Positions 14,957 through 23,013 of a DNA stretch of 29,439 nucleotides are shown one piece after another. The notes under the pieces were generated by a model that was not told the DNA's origin, searched no databases, and worked only from the letters and a program-made list of their open reading frames with translations. How positions within the stretch are numbered: the stretch's first letter is position 1; the number at the start of each line of letters is the position of its first letter. Source of the stretch: SURF-32 sp964648365 (lineage in GTDB: Bacteria > Planctomycetota > Phycisphaerae > UBA1845); NCBI GenBank assembly GCA_964648365.1, contig CAZYLK010000063.1:1-29439 (forward strand). Reading direction: 5' to 3'. Both the position numbers and the translations under genes were made by a program.

Positions 14957-16792
14957 TCACCGGCACCGTAAGGCGTCCGATGCGCCGCATTCCAGAGGCT
15001 CGACCGCATGACGACCGGCGCCGGCCTCCTCGAATCTAACGCTCAGCCGGCCGTGACGGTTGATGCGACCCACGATCCCACCGTCGTGCATTCCATCCAA
15101 TGCGATCGTCAGCCTTGCGTCCGGTCGTGCGGCGCGCAGTCGCACCGTAACCGCGTACACTCCGTTCGATTCAACACACTTCGCCTTGATCACTTCCGCA
15201 CCGGTGCATGCCGGTGGCGATGCGAACTCATACACGCCCATGTCGGTGACGCCGCGGCGGCCCCGTCCGGTATCCGGCGTGGCCGGATCGTCGACGCGGC
15301 GGACATTGCCGTCGAGGTCTGTCGTCAGTTGGCCCCATTGCGTCCGGTTGTCGCCAGCGTCGATACAGGGCGAACCTGCCATGAGGCGCAAGTCACCGGT
15401 GTCAGGATCGACAAAGCCCGGATCGGCGTCGATGTTTCCGTCGCCCGGAAAGCCGCCGGAAACGTTGCTGTACAGAACCAGCGCCGCGCCACCGATCTGG
15501 GGAGACTCGTCCGCCGTGTTGCCGCGGATGATACTGCTGCCGACGCGCGGTTGCCCGGCGGCAACGAACAGCCCGCCGCCACTGCGGGCCGTGTTGCTGT
15601 AAACGACAAGGTTGTCCAGTCGCGATTCGCCCGCGGTGGAATAGACGCCGCCCCCCGTGACTGCGGAATTGCCCGTGATGACAGTCTGGACCAGGCGTGT
15701 ATCGCCGGTCAGGACGAGGCCGCCGCCGTAATGGTAGTGTTCCTCTCCGATCGCGCGGTTGCCGACAATCATGCAATCCTGCACGAGACTGTCCGTTGAA
15801 GCGACAACGCCGCCGCCGGCCGCCGCGGTGTTTCCTGCGATCGTGCATCGGGTCAGCGATGAACCGCGGAGCTGCACGCCGCCGGCAAGACCGCGCTCGG
15901 CGGTGTTTTCAGCGATGACGCAGTCTGCAAGGACGGCCGCGTCGGCAATGATGCCGCCCCCGTCCCGTCCGACTGCCTGGTTCCTCCGGAAGAGGCATCG
16001 CTCAAGTGTCCCCGAGACGTATGCCGCCCCACCCCCGCCGGCATAAGCTGCGTTGTCCTCGAAGATGCAGTCCGTGAGCGTGGCCACGTGCGTTCCGCCG
16101 CAGTACATCCCGCCGCCGTACCGGTCGGCGTAGTTTTCGCGAATCACACAGTTCGAAGCGTCAATGTCGGTGGCGAATAGATACAGCCCCCCACCCAGCC
16201 CCTGGAGACTGTCGCCGGGATAGTCGGTCCGGTTCCCGCTGATCTGGCACCTGTCCATCGTAATCCGGCTGCTCTCCGCTGCGATGCCGCCGCCGCGATA
16301 GGACGTCGCGTTGTTGACGATGCGGCAGGACTCGAGCCGAAGCTCCGCGAGGAGCACCTCGATGCCGCCACCGGAGTCGCGGTTGGTGTTGTTCGTGATG
16401 AGACAGTTGCGGAGGGTCGGCCGCGTGTCACGCCCGCAGAAGATGGCCCCGCGGCTGCCGCCGGTCAGCGTCAGCCCTTCGATCGTGGCGACCGAGGCCG
16501 CCCCGCTGTCGAACACGAAGGCCCGGCCGTCGCGCTCGCAGTCGATGATGCAGTGCTCCGGCCCATTCTCCGATCGGACGACGATATCCTTACCACCGCA
16601 ATCCAGGTTCCGATTGGCCGCACCTGTATAATTGCCGTCGGCCACCAGGACCGTGTCTCCGTCACGAGCCGCGGCGATCCCCGCCGACAGCGTGGGGAAG
16701 TCGTCCGGCACGCGGATCGTCTCCGCGCGAAGTGTGACGCGGCCAGTCATGCAAACGAATAGAACAGCGGCGGCTGATACGCTGCGTGTCAT
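14957..16792 (-). CDS. Exported right-handed parallel beta-helix protein
   Basis: The ATG at 16792 was chosen because GGAGGA lies 8 nt upstream and a signal peptide follows (MTRSVSAAAVLFVCMTG..LRA^ET); the open frame runs further up to 16921 without such features. The 611-residue product starts its mature part with IRVPDDFPTLSAGIAAARDGDTV, the usual opening of polymorphic beta-helix (NosD/Pbl-like) proteins. About 14 rungs of the type CxIxxNxAxxxGGGI follow. A conserved-looking ending SPCIDAGDN..TDLDGNVRR..TDMGVYEF leads to a small C-terminal beta domain (KAKCVESNGVYAVTVRLR). No catalytic pectinase-type residues are evident. It is a probable cell-surface or secreted protein; function unknown. 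Confidence 0.85.
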   Translation of the reverse strand: MTRSVSAAAVLFVCMTGRVTLRAETIRVPDDFPTLSAGIAAARDGDTVLVADGNYTGAANRNLDCGGKDIVVRSENGPEHCIIDCERDGRAFVFDSGAASVATIEGLTLTGGSRGAIFCGRDTRPTLRNCLITNNTNRDSGGGIEVLLAELRLESCRIVNNATSYRGGGIAAESSRITMDRCQISGNRTDYPGDSLQGLGGGLYLFATDIDASNCVIRENYADRYGGGMYCGGTHVATLTDCIFEDNAAYAGGGGAAYVSGTLERCLFRRNQAVGRDGGGIIADAAVLADCVIAENTAERGLAGGVQLRGSSLTRCTIAGNTAAAGGGVVASTDSLVQDCMIVGNRAIGEEHYHYGGGLVLTGDTRLVQTVITGNSAVTGGGVYSTAGESRLDNLVVYSNTARSGGGLFVAAGQPRVGSSIIRGNTADESPQIGGAALVLYSNVSGGFPGDGNIDADPGFVDPDTGDLRLMAGSPCIDAGDNRTQWGQLTTDLDGNVRRVDDPATPDTGRGRRGVTDMGVYEFASPPACTGAEVIKAKCVESNGVYAVTVRLRAARPDARLTIALDGMHDGGIVGRINRHGRLSVRFEEAGAGRHAVEPLECGASDALRCR

Positions 16793-16946
16793 CGGTCGAG
16801 TCCTCCGGTCCAGGCGGCAAGGTCCGACACCGGCCACGGCCGGCCTCAAGGGCTCGCCACGACATACCAGACGCGGCAACGCGGTATTCGGCGGATGATT
16901 TTTTTGTCCGCGTTCCGGCACAATCAGGACCGCTCATCCCGGACGT

Positions 16947-17126
16947 TCATACCCGCCGGCCGCATTCCGGGCATCGTGGCTCGCTCACTCCTTTGAGGAT
17001 GTACCCGCATTGTGGGCAGTGGATCTGCCCGTCGCCGTACATCTGGTCGAAGAAGGTCAGCCGGTGATAGAACGCAACGCCGACAAGGAACGGTGGCAGA
17101 CCCGGACCAGCGACCCGGAGTTCCAA
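16947..17126 (-). CDS. Small zinc-ribbon protein, start uncertain
   Basis: Reading the minus strand downstream of lysC, in the same frame as its stop codon, gives a short open frame ending CPQCGYILKGVSEPRCPEC followed by GRRV and stop. The two CPxC pairs are a zinc-ribbon typical of small planctomycete proteins. Upstream residues (LPPFLVGVAFYHRLTFFDQ) look like real protein. There is no ATG before the zinc ribbon except one just in front of it; TTG at 17126 would give 59 residues, and the frame is open up to the lysC stop at 17196. It may be a real gene with a rare start, part of a lysC read-through product, or the tail of a decayed gene. Confidence 0.5.
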   Translation of the reverse strand: MELRVAGPGLPPFLVGVAFYHRLTFFDQMYGDGQIHCPQCGYILKGVSEPRCPECGRRV

Positions 17127-17195
17127 TCTGGACGGGCGCTCGATCCATAGCGAGCGCTGTGCGTCTCTGCGCGCTCTGCGGTTTGCTGCCCGCGG

Positions 17196-18416
17196 TTATT
17201 CCTTCCCCAACCCGAACGCGTCATGCACCAGCCGCAGCGCCTTCTGCCCATCGTCTTTATGCACGATGCAGCCGATGACGATCTCGCTGGTGAAGATGTA
17301 CTGGATGTTGACGCCGCCCGCCGCCAGGGCCTTGAACATGGTGCCGGCGATGCCGGTGTGGCTGCGCATCCCGATACCGATCGCGCTGACCTTGCAGGCG
17401 TCGTGCTCGACCACCACCTTCTCGATGCCCATCTGCTGCGCCAGATCCTCGCACACGCGATGCGCTTCGCTCAGGTCGCCCGCGTCCGCGGAGAACGCGA
17501 CGTTCGCCCGCGAGCCGTCGGCGTGCATGCTCTGCACGATGTCATCGACGAAGACGTTCTCCTCGGCGATGCGGCCGAAGATCTTCGCCGCGGCCCCGGC
17601 CGCGTTGGGCACGCCGATCAGCGCGATGGTGCCGATGTTCTGCTTGAGCGTCACGCCGCGTACCGCAACCGCCTCCATACCTTCCGTTTCTGTCATAATC
17701 AGCGTCCCCGGTGTGTCCGTCAGTGAGCTGCGCACGTGAATCGGCACGTCGAACTTCTTGCCGAACTCGATGGCCCGCGAGTGCATCACACCCGCCCCGC
17801 TGGCGGCCATCTCCAGCATGGTGTCGTACGCGATGCGGTCGATCTTGCGGGCCTGCGGCACGATCCGCGGGTCGGCGGTATAGACGCCGTCCACGTCGGT
17901 GTAAATCTCGCAGATGTCGGCCTTCAGCACCGCCGCCAGCGCCGCGGCCGTCGTGTCCGACGCGCCCCGCCCCAGCGTCGTGATCTCGCCGCCCGCGTCG
18001 ATGCCCTGAAACCCGGCCACGATGACGATGTTGCCCCGGGCAAGCTCCTGATCGATGCGCTCGCGGCTGATGCTCTGAATCCTCGCCCGCGTATGCGTGC
18101 GGTCGGTCATCAGGCCGAGCTGCGCCCCGGTCAGGCTGATCGCCCCGTGCCCCACCGAGTGGATCGCCATCGCCATCAGCGCGATGGAGACCTGCTCACC
18201 GGTGGTCAGCAGCATGTCCAGTTCGCGCTTGGGCGGGTTATCCGTGATTTCGCGCGACAGTTTGATGAGCTTGTCGGTGGTATGGCCCATGGCCGAAACC
18301 ACCAGCACGACGTCGCGCCCTTTGAGCTTGGCCCGGATGGCACGCCGGGCGGCGCGGTGAATCTTCTCCGCGGTCGCCAGGCTGGTGCCGCCGAACTTCT
18401 GAACGATCAAACCCAT
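17196..18416 (-). CDS. lysC: Aspartate kinase
   Basis: Phosphorylates aspartate, the first step towards lysine/diaminopimelate, threonine and methionine. The 406-residue length fits monofunctional class LysC. Motifs: VQKFGGTSLA at residues 5-14, LLTTGEQVSIALMAMA near 70, AGFQGID..ITTLGRGASDTTA near 135-160, YTDVDGVYTADPRIV near 175 and MLEMAASGAGVMHSRAIEFGKK near 200. These are followed by two ACT regulatory domains (IALIGVPNAAGAAAKIFGRIAEENV and AIGIGMRSHTGIAGTMFKALA), so feedback inhibition by lysine and/or threonine is likely. There is no internal beta-subunit evidence beyond the normal linker. It lies downstream of the pseudopilin operon, separated from it by a repeat pair, and is functionally unrelated to it. 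Confidence 0.95.
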   Translation of the reverse strand: MGLIVQKFGGTSLATAEKIHRAARRAIRAKLKGRDVVLVVSAMGHTTDKLIKLSREITDNPPKRELDMLLTTGEQVSIALMAMAIHSVGHGAISLTGAQLGLMTDRTHTRARIQSISRERIDQELARGNIVIVAGFQGIDAGGEITTLGRGASDTTAAALAAVLKADICEIYTDVDGVYTADPRIVPQARKIDRIAYDTMLEMAASGAGVMHSRAIEFGKKFDVPIHVRSSLTDTPGTLIMTETEGMEAVAVRGVTLKQNIGTIALIGVPNAAGAAAKIFGRIAEENVFVDDIVQSMHADGSRANVAFSADAGDLSEAHRVCEDLAQQMGIEKVVVEHDACKVSAIGIGMRSHTGIAGTMFKALAAGGVNIQYIFTSEIVIGCIVHKDDGQKALRLVHDAFGLGKE

Positions 18417-18519
18417 GCCGGGATTCTACCCGCCGGAACCGCCGCGCGAAGACCACCGGCGACCGTGCCACTGATGGTGGCGATAGTCGCGGGTAAGGGT
18501 CACGGCCGACAGGGAACGG

Positions 18520-18618
18520 GTGCCACTGCTCTGTGAGCAGTGCATCACAAGCCGATGCCACGTCCCTCGTGATTGACGCGCTGCGTCGATGGCGGCACTG
18601 CTCGCAGAGCAGTGGCAC
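18520..18618. repeat. Inverted pair of REP-like hairpins (REPIN-like)
   Basis: Copy 1 (18520-18543) and copy 2 (18595-18618, inverted) are 24 nt each and differ at one position. Each folds into CACTGCTC, a 3-nt loop and GAGCAGTG. The spacer contains ATCAC...GTGAT near copy 1, adding to the pairing. Two hairpins in inverted orientation about 50 nt apart is the layout of REPINs mobilised by RAYT-type transposases; no such transposase is in the window. The element ends 14 nt after the stop of the last pseudopilin gene and lies before lysC. Confidence 0.85.
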
Positions 18619-18632
18619 ACCGCAGCGGGCTC

Positions 18633-20000
18633 TCACCGCGTCGGCGGCACGATCAACGAGCGCACGTCGATCCCCACCACCGGCTGACTGCCGTCAAACT
18701 CGAGCGTTCCACTGGCGGACGATCGCCGCTTCACCGACGGCGGGAAGACCCACACGACGCGCAGCACTTCGCTTTCCAGATCGATGCCCTCGTTCCTGTT
18801 GTCGTTGACATCCTGGACGAGGATCTCGCGATCGACGGTGATCCACGCCTGCTGATCGTTGTCGCCGGCCAGCCGCCGCTTCTCGATGCGGAAGACCTGT
18901 CCGCTCTTCTCGTCGATAAACGCCGCGCCGCTGCGGAACATCTCCACGATGGTCGCATCGTTGTCCCACAGCGACTCAGTATACCCCGTGAACGGATCGA
19001 TGTTGACCGCCAGTTCCGTCGGGATGCCCGTCGCCGACAGGGCCGGCTGGATCGTGTCCGGATCGGGCAGCGCGATCTGCACCCGCCACGCCACCGGGAA
19101 CATCACGTCCTGCGACGGAGGCAGCGCCTTCGGCTGCACCGGCTTGTTCAACTCGTTGCGGTTCGGCGTCTCCGCGGGATCCTGACGCGCGAACCGCTGC
19201 GTCGGCCGCGGGCGGCGCAGGGTCACGTAGTACATCGTGAAGTCCCGCGTCAGGCCCATCAGGTTGCCGATCCGTCCGTTGTTCAGGGCGTCTTCGATGA
19301 CGTTATAGACGTAGTCATCATTCAAGCGATGAAAGACGGCGAAGACGTAGCGGCGCGACTCCATCTGAGCATCCCAGGCGTCATCCCGGCCGGGCGTCTC
19401 GAGGTCCAGTTCGTCCAGCCGCGGCCGCAGCGGCGGATAGACGCGCTCATGGAAACCCAGCAACGGCCGGAAGTAGGAAACGTCATAGCGATCGCGGAAA
19501 TCATCCACGGCATTCTGGTAAACTCCGTACTCAACCGGGTCGGCAGGGTCGAGTTGGTGCGGGTCTTCCGCCACGAACGCCCTGTCATCCACGGTGATGT
19601 TCTGCAGGTTCAGTGCGTGGACCCGGGCATTAGGTGGCAAATCCCCCTCGAGTCCCGGCGGCGCGCCGTAGCGGAAATGCGCCTGGTCCCCCTTGAACCC
19701 GGGGGTATCCACCTCCTCGTGGGTTACCGGAGACCGGAGGATATCGACCCGGCCCGCGGCCTGCACGAGCATGGCCGCCTGATTCGTTACGTTGCTCTGA
19801 ACGGTGTACTCGGCCAGTTCGCGCGCCCGCGTCCAGGAGACGGGGAACAGCGTGGCCACCATGATCAGCCCCAGCCCGAGAATGACGATCGCGATCATCA
19901 TCTCCGCCAGGGACAGCGCCGCCCGCCGCGAGCCCGACCTCATCGGCCGGCCGCGACCCGCGTGCGCCGCAGGTTGTCGTCGTGTATGTGCGAAGCTCAT
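18633..20000 (-). CDS. Large GspI/PilV-like minor pseudopilin
   Basis: The ATG at 20000 was chosen because AAAGGA, which overlaps the stop of the preceding gene, lies 7 nt upstream; an in-frame ATG at 20024 would overlap that gene. The 455-residue product has a prepilin leader ending RRAA, then LSLAEMMIAIVILGLGLIMVATLFPV with Glu at mature position 5. The -1 residue is Ala, not Gly. The hydrophobic helix with IVILGLG and the following VSWTRARELAEYTVQSNVTNQAAMLVQA resemble GspI/PilV. The very large C-terminal part is unlike the ~120-residue GspI of proteobacteria and is of unknown fold. It is the last gene of the five-gene pseudopilin operon. Confidence 0.8.
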   Translation of the reverse strand: MSFAHTRRQPAAHAGRGRPMRSGSRRAALSLAEMMIAIVILGLGLIMVATLFPVSWTRARELAEYTVQSNVTNQAAMLVQAAGRVDILRSPVTHEEVDTPGFKGDQAHFRYGAPPGLEGDLPPNARVHALNLQNITVDDRAFVAEDPHQLDPADPVEYGVYQNAVDDFRDRYDVSYFRPLLGFHERVYPPLRPRLDELDLETPGRDDAWDAQMESRRYVFAVFHRLNDDYVYNVIEDALNNGRIGNLMGLTRDFTMYYVTLRRPRPTQRFARQDPAETPNRNELNKPVQPKALPPSQDVMFPVAWRVQIALPDPDTIQPALSATGIPTELAVNIDPFTGYTESLWDNDATIVEMFRSGAAFIDEKSGQVFRIEKRRLAGDNDQQAWITVDREILVQDVNDNRNEGIDLESEVLRVVWVFPPSVKRRSSASGTLEFDGSQPVVGIDVRSLIVPPTR

Positions 20001-20004
20001 CGGC

Positions 20005-20958
20005 TTATCCTTTCGGATCCTCATTCTCGGCCACCGGTCCGCGGATGATCTCGCCCGTTACGCGGTTGACGTAGTAAGGCCGGCCCGTTTCCGCCAGGAA
20101 GCTGCGCCGCGTCGTCGCGTCGCCCGCCCGGCGGAAGAGTGAATTATCATAGACCAGCACGCCGTCGACCGAAGGAAAGTTGATGGCCACGGCCGGCTGG
20201 CTGACGTCGTCGGCAACGACGGACGTCAACTCGCCCGTGATGCCGCGAATCGGATAGATGCTCTCCGGCCGGTTCTCCAGCCGGGAGAAATATAGCGACG
20301 CATCATCGACCGGCAGCCCGGTCAGGTCTCCATGACCGGAGCCGGGCTCGTTCTGGTTTTCCGCCTGGGCGTCAGCGTCATGGATCAGGACGTCCCGCCC
20401 GACGATCAACTGCCCCTCGGTCGAAAAGACGATCGAGAAGTAGTTGCGATGCCGCTGCCCCGCGTCGTGCGTGTTCGGCGGCTGGCGGAAGTCCTCGTTC
20501 ACCAGTTCGTCGTCGCTGTACCGCTCGTACGCCTTCGATCCGTCCGGATCGGCCAGCAGCACGGTTCGCGGCGTAATGCGAATCGGCGCGGGGATGGTCA
20601 GCGCCTCCCCCCCGCTGGTAATGGTGAACCGGTTGATCGAGAGCAGGTCGAGGCGGACGCCCGACTGCTCGGTCGTCTCGTCGGCGCGCTCGATCGACAC
20701 CATTCGCTGCACGCCCTCGCCGTCCACGTAGAACAGCAGGCCGGTCTCGCGGGCGCCGATCGCCCGCTGCCGCGCGTTGATCAGGGCGCCGCGGATCAGG
20801 GTCTCCGTGTCGGAGAGCTTGCGCTGCTCCCACATCGAACTGACCGACGGCACCACCGCCAGCAGGATCAGGGTGATGACGGCGATGGCCACCATCAGTT
20901 CCACCAGCGTAAATGCGCGCATCAGGCCGCGCGATTGAATCTGCTTCAAGCTTGTCAT
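20005..20958 (-). CDS. GspH/FimT-like pseudopilin
   Basis: A 317-residue protein with prepilin leader SRGLMRA^FTLVELMVAIAVITLILLAVV (Glu at +5, Ala at -1). The helix is followed by ETLIRGALINARQRAIGARETGLLFYVDGEGVQRMVSIE, matching the GspH/FimT pattern of paired small residues and 'AR..Ai' before a beta domain. It is about twice the usual GspH length. The start lies 13 nt after the stop of the previous pseudopilin gene, with GGGGGTGA as ribosome site. GspH subunits sit near the tip of the pseudopilus; the role here is inferred. Confidence 0.82.
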   Translation of the reverse strand: MTSLKQIQSRGLMRAFTLVELMVAIAVITLILLAVVPSVSSMWEQRKLSDTETLIRGALINARQRAIGARETGLLFYVDGEGVQRMVSIERADETTEQSGVRLDLLSINRFTITSGGEALTIPAPIRITPRTVLLADPDGSKAYERYSDDELVNEDFRQPPNTHDAGQRHRNYFSIVFSTEGQLIVGRDVLIHDADAQAENQNEPGSGHGDLTGLPVDDASLYFSRLENRPESIYPIRGITGELTSVVADDVSQPAVAINFPSVDGVLVYDNSLFRRAGDATTRRSFLAETGRPYYVNRVTGEIIRGPVAENEDPKG

Positions 20959-20971
20959 GGCGTCACCCCCG

Positions 20972-21931
20972 CTACTGGCCGAGGCCGCGCCGAAGCGTCG
21001 CGCCCAGCGCGTCGTCGACGAAGACGTTGTCCGCGTTCAACTCGTTGTTCAGGCGCCGGTCGTCCTCCCAGTCACCCAGCACGGTGTGCGTGGGATCGGC
21101 GTCGAGCAGTGCCTTGGTGAGTTGTTCCCGGCCGTTGGGACCGTAGGACATCAGCACGGGCGTGCCGCCGTTGAGCTTGACCCACTCCGTCGACATCCGG
21201 TTCCAGTCCGGATGGTTGGAGGAGACGGGCGGCTCGTCGGGGTCCGGCTTCCAGTCGCGCTGGGACATGTAAACGAGCGGCTCGCCCCAGGCATCGACGA
21301 TGTATCGGATCTGCTCGTCGTGGGACGAAAACTGACCCGAACCCTCGCCGGGGCGATCCAGGTATTGCAGCGGAGTGCCGCCGGCATCGACGACGCCCTC
21401 CACCCAGTAACGGTCGGGCACCTTGTCCAGCACCGCCGACGCCGACTCGCTGAACAGGCGGATCGCCAGCAGCATCGCCGCCAGATCCCGGTGCTCCTGC
21501 GCCAGTTGGGACGGCTCACGCAGGTCGCTGCGGAACGTCATGGCCCCGAACGGCGGGTTCGGCTCCGGAACGAACTTGGCGCCGCCAGGCGCAAGCGTGC
21601 CGCCGTTCAGCGTGCCGGGCAGGCCGCGCGGCGTGAACAGTTCCACCTCGTCTGGCGGGTAGTTTTCGTAGCGATCGGTGTAGCGGATGAACCCGCCACC
21701 GGCCTTGGGCTGCCGCACCGCGCGCAGCGGCGCGGCGCTGCGGAAGTCCTCGACCGCCTGCTCGACGACCCGCATGATTGCCTGCGTCTCTTTGGCGTTG
21801 CCCGCCCCGATGACGCCGGTTCCCACGGTGACAACGGTAATCAGCAGCAGCGACACCACGACGATCACCACCAGCATTTCGACCATGGTGAACGCCCGCG
21901 GCCGCCGCCTGTGTAAACAGTTGGCGTTCAC
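20972..21931 (-). CDS. GspG-like pseudopilin (third of the operon)
   Basis: Starts at GTG 21931, 3 nt after the stop of the preceding gene, with a run of G upstream. The 319-residue product has leader RRRPRA^FTMVEMLVVIVVVSLLLITVV (Glu +5, Ala -1). The body includes YIVDAWGEPLVYMSQRDW, recalling the DpWGnPy motif of GspG, and VLMSYGPNGREQL, recalling the SfGaDG calcium loop. It is more than twice the length of GspG. It probably makes up, or caps, part of the pseudopilus together with its neighbours. Confidence 0.8.
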   Translation of the reverse strand: MNANCLHRRRPRAFTMVEMLVVIVVVSLLLITVVTVGTGVIGAGNAKETQAIMRVVEQAVEDFRSAAPLRAVRQPKAGGGFIRYTDRYENYPPDEVELFTPRGLPGTLNGGTLAPGGAKFVPEPNPPFGAMTFRSDLREPSQLAQEHRDLAAMLLAIRLFSESASAVLDKVPDRYWVEGVVDAGGTPLQYLDRPGEGSGQFSSHDEQIRYIVDAWGEPLVYMSQRDWKPDPDEPPVSSNHPDWNRMSTEWVKLNGGTPVLMSYGPNGREQLTKALLDADPTHTVLGDWEDDRRLNNELNADNVFVDDALGATLRRGLGQ

Positions 21932-21934
21932 GGG

Positions 21935-22981
21935 TCATTTCCCCCGGGCGAAGTTGGTGACGTCGTCATCCGTGCCGTAACGACGATCCGGACCGGCCGA
22001 GATCAGCAGGTAGGTGTCGTTGCGGACGGCCGTATTACGCTGCTTGCTGGTCTTGTCCCAGACGAAGCGCTCGAATGTGTAGTCGTACTCGGGCGTCGAC
22101 AGATCGGCGCTGTTCGGCAGCGCAGCCGGGTACTTCGTTTCGGTCAGGCCGTGGAGGTTGCCGTCGTTGCCGCCGACCTGGATCGGACCGGGGCCGAAGT
22201 CGATGCCGTCGTTCTCGTAGATCCCGCTCGGCCCTTCGCTGCCGGTGATGATCCCGTTGTCCTCCTGCTGGAAGACGCCGGGCAGGCGGTTCTGTCCGCT
22301 CGTACCCGTGATCAGCTTGGCGGCCGGGTTGGCGCGGTAATACAGCAGCGGCATCCGAAACTCGTCCACGAACAGCAGTTGCCGCCCGGTCGTATCCTCA
22401 TCCACGTCCGGGTAGCTGATGATCTCGCCTTCCTGGCTCAACTGGTTGAGCGTGGCGGTCTTGGCGACCAGAGCGTCGCCGACGAACTTGGAATAGCGCG
22501 TCCGCTTGGTCGTACCCTGGACCTTGTCCAGTTCGTAGGCGCCATCCGTCGCCGCGTGGGTGTCGTCCGCCCACATGCCGTCGCGGTCGATGTCGATGAA
22601 CCCCGGCGGGCCCTGCAAGTCCGCGCCCAGCAGCGCATGCACGAGCAGGTGCGCCCCGGCCACGACCGTGTCCGGCTCGACCTTCTGGTTGGTGCTGAGC
22701 GGATTGCTCAGCTTGCGATGGTCCTGCTGCGCCGAGTCCGGATCGGAGTTGTCCGTGCTGGAGGGCGGGTATTCCGCACCCAGCGCCGTCTCGCCCCGAT
22801 AGGTCGTCAGCGCGGTCTCCAGCGAGGAGATCCGCGCCTGCGTGGCTGCCACGTTCGCCTTGACCCGCACAACGTTGACCGCCGGCAGCAGCACCGAGAT
22901 GAGAATCCCGATGATGGCGATCACCACCAGCAGCTCGACGAGCGAGAAGCCGGCGGTCCGCCTGTTCTGTCGAAGTTTCAT
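21935..22981 (-). CDS. GspG-like pseudopilin (second of the operon)
   Basis: The ATG at 22981 was chosen because AGGGA lies 8 nt upstream and the leader KLRQNRRTAG directly precedes the cleavage site. The mature part starts FSLVELLVVIAIIGILISVLLP with Glu +5; this is the only one of the five with the canonical Gly at -1. The 348-residue product ends LLISAGPDRRYGTDDDVTNF, which resembles the calcium-binding end of GspG. DGMWADDTHAA and LLFVDEFRMPLLYYRAN occur in the middle. It may be the major subunit, since its leader is closest to consensus; that is an inference. Confidence 0.83.
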   Translation of the reverse strand: MKLRQNRRTAGFSLVELLVVIAIIGILISVLLPAVNVVRVKANVAATQARISSLETALTTYRGETALGAEYPPSSTDNSDPDSAQQDHRKLSNPLSTNQKVEPDTVVAGAHLLVHALLGADLQGPPGFIDIDRDGMWADDTHAATDGAYELDKVQGTTKRTRYSKFVGDALVAKTATLNQLSQEGEIISYPDVDEDTTGRQLLFVDEFRMPLLYYRANPAAKLITGTSGQNRLPGVFQQEDNGIITGSEGPSGIYENDGIDFGPGPIQVGGNDGNLHGLTETKYPAALPNSADLSTPEYDYTFERFVWDKTSKQRNTAVRNDTYLLISAGPDRRYGTDDDVTNFARGK

Positions 22982-23013
22982 GGTATGAATCCCTGGATAA
23001 ATGGAAAAAATAA

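Noticed and set aside
17196..18416. Internal second start in lysC giving a separate beta subunit
   Set aside because: Several internal Met codons exist but none has a clear ribosome site in the expected position; nothing supports a separate product.
18573..20048. 491-residue plus-strand frame over the last pseudopilin gene
   Set aside because: Shadow frame rich in Arg/His/Val; the minus strand encodes a prepilin leader with its own ribosome site.
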